Positions 33,595-38,080 of a stretch of 38,080 nt of DNA are shown here, one piece after another. Below the pieces are notes generated by a model. The model made no database searches and was not told the DNA's origin. It saw only the letters and a program-made list of their open reading frames with translations. The translations under genes and the position numbers were made by a program. Each line of letters begins with the position of its first letter. Position 1 is the stretch's first letter. Source of the stretch: Clostridiaceae bacterium (GTDB taxonomy: Bacteria > Bacillota > Clostridia > DSM-8532); assembly GCA_012518025.1 (NCBI GenBank), contig JAAYTP010000022.1, positions 1 through 38,080 of the forward strand. The letters are read 5' to 3'.

Positions 33595-35471
33595 TGAGAG
33601 TAAAACTTGACGATACACTGCTGTTACAGGTTGAGAAGCCTGCCAAATATACAGGAAATGAATGGAATATGGTAAGAAAGAACCTCGAAGATGTGGAGGT
33701 TCGCTTTGCTTTTGCCTTTCCTGATGATTATGAGATCGGCATGTCCCATCTGGGTATGAAGATCCTCTACCATATTTTGAATAAGAGGGAGGATACCTAC
33801 TGCGAAAGGGTTTTTGCGCCCTGGGTTGATATGGAGCGGCTCATGCGTGAGAGGGGCATCCCTCTTTACACCCTTGAGACCTATACCCCCCTTTCCGAGT
33901 TTGATATTCTGGGTTTCACCCTACAATATGAGATGAGCTATACCAATATCCTCAATATGCTGGATCTGGGCGGTATTCCGATCCTGGCCGAGGACAGGGA
34001 CGAGAGCCATCCCTTTGTTTGTGCGGGAGGACCCTGTGCGGTTAATCCCGAGCCCCTTGCCGATTTTATCGACTTCTTTGTCATAGGAGAGGGGGAAGAA
34101 GTGATCCATGAGATCGTTGATGCGTATAAGGTCTGGAAGGGCTCAGGGCAGGACAGAAAGGCGTTCCTGGAGCTCGTTGCCGGCATTGAAGGGGTTTATG
34201 TCCCTTCCCTGTATGAGGTTGTATACTATGAGGATGGAACCATCATGGACGTCATGCCGAAATCCCAAAAGGTTCCGGATGTGGTCAGAAGACGTATTGT
34301 TGCCGATCTGGATCAGGTTGATTTCCCGGATGATATCATTGTCCCCTATATTGGAACCGTTCACGACAGGATTATGCTGGAGCTCTTCAGGGGTTGTATC
34401 CGGGGCTGCAGGTTCTGCCAGGCCGGCTTTATCTATAGGCCGGTCAGGGAAAGATCTCCGGAAAAGCTCAATGAATTGGCAAGAAGTTCAGTTAAGAAAA
34501 CAGGTTATGATGAAATATCACTGGTCTCCCTGAGCACCAGCGATTATTCAGCTCTGCCCACTTTTTGCGACAATTTGCTGGATTTTGCAGAAAAAGAGCA
34601 TGTGAATCTGTCCCTGCCATCCCTGAGAGTGGACAATTTCTCTCTGGGGCTCATGGAACGGGCATCAAAGGTTCGCAAGAGTGGACTGACCTTTGCCCCG
34701 GAAGCCGGCACACAGAGGCTTAGGGATGTTATCAATAAGGGCATAACCGACGAGGATCTTAATTCGTCGGTGCAATTGGCTGTTGCAGGCGGCTGGAACA
34801 CAGTAAAGTTGTACTTTATGGTGGGGCTGCCCACTGAGACAATGGAGGATGTGGAAGGTATTGCCGATATGGGGATCAGCCTGATCGAATCCTGCAGACC
34901 CATCGCCAACAGAGACGGGGGAAGAGGACTCCATATAACTCTGAGCACCTCATGCTTTGTGCCCAAGCCCTTTACGCCCTTCCAATGGGAACCCATGGAC
35001 GATATTTCTACACTCAACGAGAAGCAGTATCATCTGAAGGATCTGATTCGAAAGAGGACGCGCAATATCCGGTACAACTACCATGATCCTGAAATCAGCC
35101 ATATGGAGGCTGTGCTGTCAAGGGGTGACAGAAGACTGGGGAAGGTCATCCATACGGCCTGGAAACTGGGGGCCAAGTTTGATGGATGGGACGAGCACTT
35201 TTCCTTCGAACGGTGGCAGCAAGCTTTTGAGGAGAATGGTCTTGACTCTTCTTTTTATTCCAATAGAAGGCGGGACTTCTCAGAGGTTTTACCATGGGAT
35301 CATATCGACACAGGGGTGAGCAAGGCTTTCCTGATGCGGGAATGTAAAAAGGCCTACGAAGGTGATCTAACCCGTAATTGCGCCAGCGGCTGTTCGAATT
35401 GCGGTGCTTCAGTGTATCAAACGGGGATATGCTTTGCAAAGCAGAGAAGTAAAAGCCAGGCAGGAGGTTGA
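33591..35471 (+). CDS. B12-binding-type radical SAM protein (TIGR03960-like)
   Basis: A 626-residue protein. The N-terminal half resembles a B12-binding Rossmann domain (about residues 60-190, with FDILGFTLQYEMSYTNILNM); the radical SAM core carries the cluster-binding CxxxCxxC as Cys269-Cys273-Cys276 in CIRGCRFCQAG, followed by SLSTSDYSALP. The C-terminus has extra cysteines (NCASGCSNCGAS) that may bind a second cluster. In Clostridia this family nearly always precedes a DUF2344 gene and RNase G, as here. The reaction is not established. A TAA lies directly before the ATG in frame, so no earlier start is possible; ATG 33594 is the only near alternative. Confidence 0.9.
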   Translation: MMRVKLDDTLLLQVEKPAKYTGNEWNMVRKNLEDVEVRFAFAFPDDYEIGMSHLGMKILYHILNKREDTYCERVFAPWVDMERLMRERGIPLYTLETYTPLSEFDILGFTLQYEMSYTNILNMLDLGGIPILAEDRDESHPFVCAGGPCAVNPEPLADFIDFFVIGEGEEVIHEIVDAYKVWKGSGQDRKAFLELVAGIEGVYVPSLYEVVYYEDGTIMDVMPKSQKVPDVVRRRIVADLDQVDFPDDIIVPYIGTVHDRIMLELFRGCIRGCRFCQAGFIYRPVRERSPEKLNELARSSVKKTGYDEISLVSLSTSDYSALPTFCDNLLDFAEKEHVNLSLPSLRVDNFSLGLMERASKVRKSGLTFAPEAGTQRLRDVINKGITDEDLNSSVQLAVAGGWNTVKLYFMVGLPTETMEDVEGIADMGISLIESCRPIANRDGGRGLHITLSTSCFVPKPFTPFQWEPMDDISTLNEKQYHLKDLIRKRTRNIRYNYHDPEISHMEAVLSRGDRRLGKVIHTAWKLGAKFDGWDEHFSFERWQQAFEENGLDSSFYSNRRRDFSEVLPWDHIDTGVSKAFLMRECKKAYEGDLTRNCASGCSNCGASVYQTGICFAKQRSKSQAGG

Positions 35472-35474
35472 CAA

Positions 35475-36176
35475 ATGGCCAGGGCATTAAGGTTCCGGTT
35501 CTCCAGAGATGAAAAGCTGAAGTATATCGCACATCTGGATGTGCTGCGGCTGTTTGAGCGGGCTCTTAAGCGCTCCGAACTGCCCGTATCCTATACCCAG
35601 GGCTTCAATCCGCGCCAGAAAATTGTATTTGGGCTTCCTATCGCAGTTGGGCTTACCAGCTCTGCTGAATATGCCGACATCGAGTTTGATGAGGATTTGG
35701 CTCCTGATACCTTTATCTTACGCCTTAACCAGCACCTGCCAGATGGCATTGAGGTGCTGGATGCCGTACCCTTATTAAAAAAGGGCAAAATCATGAGCCA
35801 GATTACATCTGCCAAGTATGAAATAGCAGTCAGCATGCCCCGGTCCATGGACCAGGATGAGATAAACGGCATTGTGACAGATTTTTTGGATAACGAAGAC
35901 ATAACCGTGATGAAAAAAACGAAGAAGGGTCCAAGGCCTGTTAATATCAGACCGTTGATATACTCCCTTTCAGCCCAAAAACCTGATAATGACATCTATA
36001 TCCTGGATGCCTTCCTGAGCGCCGGTGCTGAAAACAACTTACGGCCCGATTTGCTGATGAAGGCATTTGGCCAAAAAACCGGCCTTGGTTTTGTCGTTGA
36101 ATCCATGCACCGCAAGGCCATGTTTGCATCGACCTTCAATGAATGGAAGGATCCCTTTGAGGTAGCCAATGACTAA
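35475..36176 (+). CDS. DUF2344/TIGR03936 protein, partner of the radical SAM protein
   Basis: A 233-residue protein whose opening (RFRFSRDEKLKYIAHLDVLRLFERALKRS, in pieces) and YTQGFNPRQKIVFGLPIAVGL are characteristic of the TIGR03936 family, found next to or fused with TIGR03960 radical SAM proteins. No enzymatic motif is known to me. CAGGAGGT precedes the ATG, which lies three bases after the radical SAM stop codon; the gene overlaps rng by eight bases. The tight packing suggests a shared role, possibly RNA or ribosome related given the RNase G neighbour, but that is inference. Confidence 0.9.
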   Translation: MARALRFRFSRDEKLKYIAHLDVLRLFERALKRSELPVSYTQGFNPRQKIVFGLPIAVGLTSSAEYADIEFDEDLAPDTFILRLNQHLPDGIEVLDAVPLLKKGKIMSQITSAKYEIAVSMPRSMDQDEINGIVTDFLDNEDITVMKKTKKGPRPVNIRPLIYSLSAQKPDNDIYILDAFLSAGAENNLRPDLLMKAFGQKTGLGFVVESMHRKAMFASTFNEWKDPFEVAND

Positions 36177-37635
36177 AGAAGCTCTGATGGACGCAGGCAT
36201 GGGCGAGGTACGTCTGGCCGTTCTGGAAGATGGCGAGCTTGCGGAATTCTATATTGAAAAGCGTGATGATGAGAGCATACTGGGCAACATCTACCGTGGC
36301 AGGGTTGAACGGGTGCTTCCAGGTATGCAATCAGCCTTTATCGACATCGGCCTTTCAAAAAACGCATTTTTATATATCAAGGATTTATTGCCCGAAGGAC
36401 ATAAAAATAAACGTGCCCAAAAGGCCGGTGAGCCTCCCCGCATTCAGGATCTTCTGAAAGCTGGACAGGAACTGACGGTGCAGGTTGTAAAGGAAATGTC
36501 CGGGCATAAAGGTCCTCGTGTAACTACCCTCATCTCGCTGCCCGGGCGGTTTTCTGTGTTGCTCCCAGGCCGGAATACTGCAGGGATATCCAAACGGATG
36601 GATGACAGCGAGGAAAGAAAGCGGCTTAAGGAGCTTGCGAACTCACTGAAACCCGAGGGTGCGGGGCTGATTATCAGGACTGCAGCAAAGCATGTTCCCA
36701 TAGAATGGCTGAGGGATGAGATAGATGCCCTCCTCAAAAAGTGGGACATGATACTGGAACAGCAATCAAAGGGTGTTGTTCCCCGCTGCCTCTACAGAGA
36801 ACCTGACTTTGTAATCCACATGATCAGAGAGCATCTTTCACCTGATCTTAATCGTTTCATAGTAAATGACAGGGATGTATGGAAGCAGATTATCGGGTTT
36901 TTGGATTCAACCTCTCCCGGATCTAAACCTAAGGTGGAATACTTTGACAAGGACTATGACATGTTTGAATACTACCACGTGGAAAGCGCCTTAAACCAGG
37001 CTCTTGCCCGAAAGGTTTTCCTTAAAAGCGGCGGCTATATCGTATTTGATACAACCGAGGCCCTGACGGTCATCGATGTCAACAGCGGAAAGTATGTGGG
37101 GCGGACAAGCCTTGAGAAAACGGCTCTTAAGATTAACAAGGAAGCAGCGGAAATGATTGCACGGCAAATAAGGGTCAGGGATATTAGCGGGATTATCATC
37201 ATTGATTTCATCGATATGAAGGATGAGTGCCATCGGGAAGAAGTGGTGGCTGTACTTAAGGAAGCCGTCAAACAGGACAGGACGCAGACCGTGGTTGTGG
37301 GGATGACCGGTCTGGGTCTTGTGGAGATGACCCGGAAAAAGATAAGGCAGCCCCTTGCCAGTTACATGACGATTGATTGCCGATGCTGCGGCGGTTCAGG
37401 CCGGCATCTGTCCCCCGGGATAGTTGCCCGGAGAGTGGAAAAGAGAATAATGGGTTACATTTTGCAGAACCGGCCTGATTCTTTGGAAATCCTTGTCCAT
37501 CCCGATGTTCACAGGGTACTCTCGGGACATGAGAGGAAGAACCTGGAGAGAATCGGTGTAAATTATAGCTGCAGTATTCAAATAACCCCTTCCACCGATG
37601 TGGATTATGGCGACATACGTATAAAGGAGGTGTAA
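36169..37635 (+). CDS. rng: Ribonuclease G/E family endoribonuclease
   Basis: A 488-residue endoribonuclease of RNase G size that takes part in rRNA maturation and mRNA turnover. The S1 RNA-binding domain is near the N-terminus (GNIYRGRVERVLPGMQSAFI, about residues 45-65, with an insert after KNAFLYI). The catalytic region has the magnesium-binding aspartates in VIDVNSGKYVG (about Asp303) and IIIDFIDM (about Asp346). The zinc-link region reads CRCCGGSG near residue 404. The long C-terminal degradosome scaffold of RNase E is absent. The start overlaps the preceding gene by eight bases. A ribosomal-protein L21 gene often follows in Clostridia, but here a terminator and T-box come next. Confidence 0.94.
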   Translation: MTKEALMDAGMGEVRLAVLEDGELAEFYIEKRDDESILGNIYRGRVERVLPGMQSAFIDIGLSKNAFLYIKDLLPEGHKNKRAQKAGEPPRIQDLLKAGQELTVQVVKEMSGHKGPRVTTLISLPGRFSVLLPGRNTAGISKRMDDSEERKRLKELANSLKPEGAGLIIRTAAKHVPIEWLRDEIDALLKKWDMILEQQSKGVVPRCLYREPDFVIHMIREHLSPDLNRFIVNDRDVWKQIIGFLDSTSPGSKPKVEYFDKDYDMFEYYHVESALNQALARKVFLKSGGYIVFDTTEALTVIDVNSGKYVGRTSLEKTALKINKEAAEMIARQIRVRDISGIIIIDFIDMKDECHREEVVAVLKEAVKQDRTQTVVVGMTGLGLVEMTRKKIRQPLASYMTIDCRCCGGSGRHLSPGIVARRVEKRIMGYILQNRPDSLEILVHPDVHRVLSGHERKNLERIGVNYSCSIQITPSTDVDYGDIRIKEV

Positions 37636-37643
37636 TGATCAGG

Positions 37644-37678
37644 GGTGGTTCCTACAAGATATGAGCCGCCAGTTTTTT
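37644..37678 (+). terminator. Terminator of the radical SAM-rng operon
   Basis: Eight-base-pair stem GGTGGTTC / GAGCCGCC with two G-U pairs, eleven-base loop and six T, directly after rng. Confidence 0.8.
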
Positions 37679-37680
37679 GC

Positions 37681-37710
37681 TTGACAATATCGAGGTATTG
37701 GAAGTATAAT
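37681..37710 (+). promoter_or_regulatory. Consensus SigA promoter of the T-box transcript
   Basis: TTGACA (37681-37686), 18-base spacer and TATAAT (37705-37710). Transcription should begin near 37717, at the start of the T-box leader. Confidence 0.85.
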
Positions 37711-37716
37711 CTTCCA

Positions 37717-38017
37717 CAATAACGGAATACCTGGTTTAAAGGCTTTGATAAGAAGAAGTAGGATGCTTTAAGGTTCCAAAAGAGAGTTCCCGGTTGGTGA
37801 GAGGGGCAGGAAACGGGCATCTGAATACATCTTTGAGCCGCGCACCCAACGCTTTTTAGCCAGTAGGCTGCGCCGTCTGCTTGCACACGTTACCGTGCTA
37901 GGGTATACGCCATTATGGCCGTACCTGACAAAGGTTGATGCTTTGGCATCAATAAACTGGGGTGGTACCGCGAAGCGACAGGCTTTCGTCCTCATGGGAG
38001 GATGGGAGCTTTTTTTA
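37717..38017 (+). ncRNA. T-box riboswitch, tyrosine specifier
   Basis: Leader RNA that senses uncharged tRNA and controls termination. Stem I features are AAGAAGTAGGAT near the base, AGAGAG and GGTTGGTGAGAG in the distal part, and GAATACATCTTTGAG as specifier loop. Aligned with the known GAAAGGCATTCTTGAG loop of Bacillus glyQS, the specifier is TAC (37826-37828), a tyrosine codon. The T-box itself reads GGGTGGTACCGCG (37960-37972); its variable T fits the A73 of tRNA-Tyr. A stem III (GATGC-TTTG-GCATC) precedes it. The competing terminator spans about 37982-38017 and ends in seven T. The regulated gene, probably tyrS, starts beyond the window. Confidence 0.9.
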
Positions 38018-38080
38018 TTGCTTCATTGATGAGTTTTGACCGTGCTTTCCGGCAGGAGGTATCGTAGCTTCTTAAAAGTA
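38018..38080 (+). other. Leader downstream of the T-box, gene start not reached
   Basis: Contains AGGAGGT (about 38055-38061) but no ATG, GTG or TTG at a fitting distance before the window ends. The start codon of the regulated gene is not visible. Confidence 0.4.

Noticed and set aside
37605-37995. Minus-strand ORFs across the T-box region
   Set aside because: They cover a well-matched T-box leader and terminator and lack ribosome binding sites.

Overview
The window looks like chromosomal DNA of an endospore-forming anaerobic member of the Clostridia (Firmicutes). The reasons are an Rnf ferredoxin:NAD+ oxidoreductase operon, sporulation genes (spoIIR, spoVAC/AD/AE), a T-box riboswitch, strong AGGAGG-type ribosome binding sites, TTGACA/TATAAT promoters and many rho-independent terminators. 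Base composition and gene density are even, and there is no phage, transposase, rRNA, tRNA or CRISPR array. I cannot name the genus from sequence alone.

Layout. 1-3.7 kb: 3' part of an rnf operon (rnfD cut by the window edge, then rnfG, rnfE, rnfA, rnfB) and a terminator. 3.8-4.9 kb: an ECF-type sigma factor with a zinc-finger membrane anti-sigma factor. 5.0-8.1 kb: an HPr/Crh-like protein without the active-site histidine, uvrC, and an unrecognised gene. 8.1-13.3 kb: greA, lysS, a membrane protein with a degenerate J-like domain, and a SigB-type partner-switching module (RsbV-like, RsbW-like with a ruined ATP site, sigma factor, intact RsbW-like kinase). 13.4-15.8 kb: a ClpE-type AAA+ unfoldase. 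15.9-19.4 kb: a sporulation block (small membrane ORF, spoVAC, spoVAD, spoVAE, and a membrane-anchored DUF4015-type putative glycoside hydrolase). 19.4-21.3 kb: uppP and tsaD. 21.3-22.2 kb: a cluster of DnaA-box-like sequences and a minus-strand lytic transglycosylase. 22.5-24.2 kb: spoIIR and an RluD-type pseudouridine synthase, followed by an extragenic repeat cluster. 24.5-33.2 kb: two very large minus-strand genes, a secreted alpha-2-macroglobulin-like protein and, upstream of it, an ECF sigma factor fused through a transmembrane helix to a large extracytoplasmic propeller/SH3 region. 33.6-37.6 kb: a B12-binding-type radical SAM protein, its DUF2344 partner and ribonuclease G. 37.7-38.0 kb: a T-box leader whose specifier reads UAC (tyrosine); its gene lies beyond the window.

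The most unusual content is regulatory. There are three separate sigma-factor systems: a classical ECF/anti-sigma pair, a SigB-like partner switch with a pseudokinase-like RsbW, and a sigma factor built directly into a transmembrane sensor-like protein beside an envelope macroglobulin gene. A Crh-like regulator, a DnaA-box cluster between convergent genes, and a short upstream ORF that appears to control translation of the radical SAM gene also deserve a second look. All functions are inferred by reading motifs; no database search was run.
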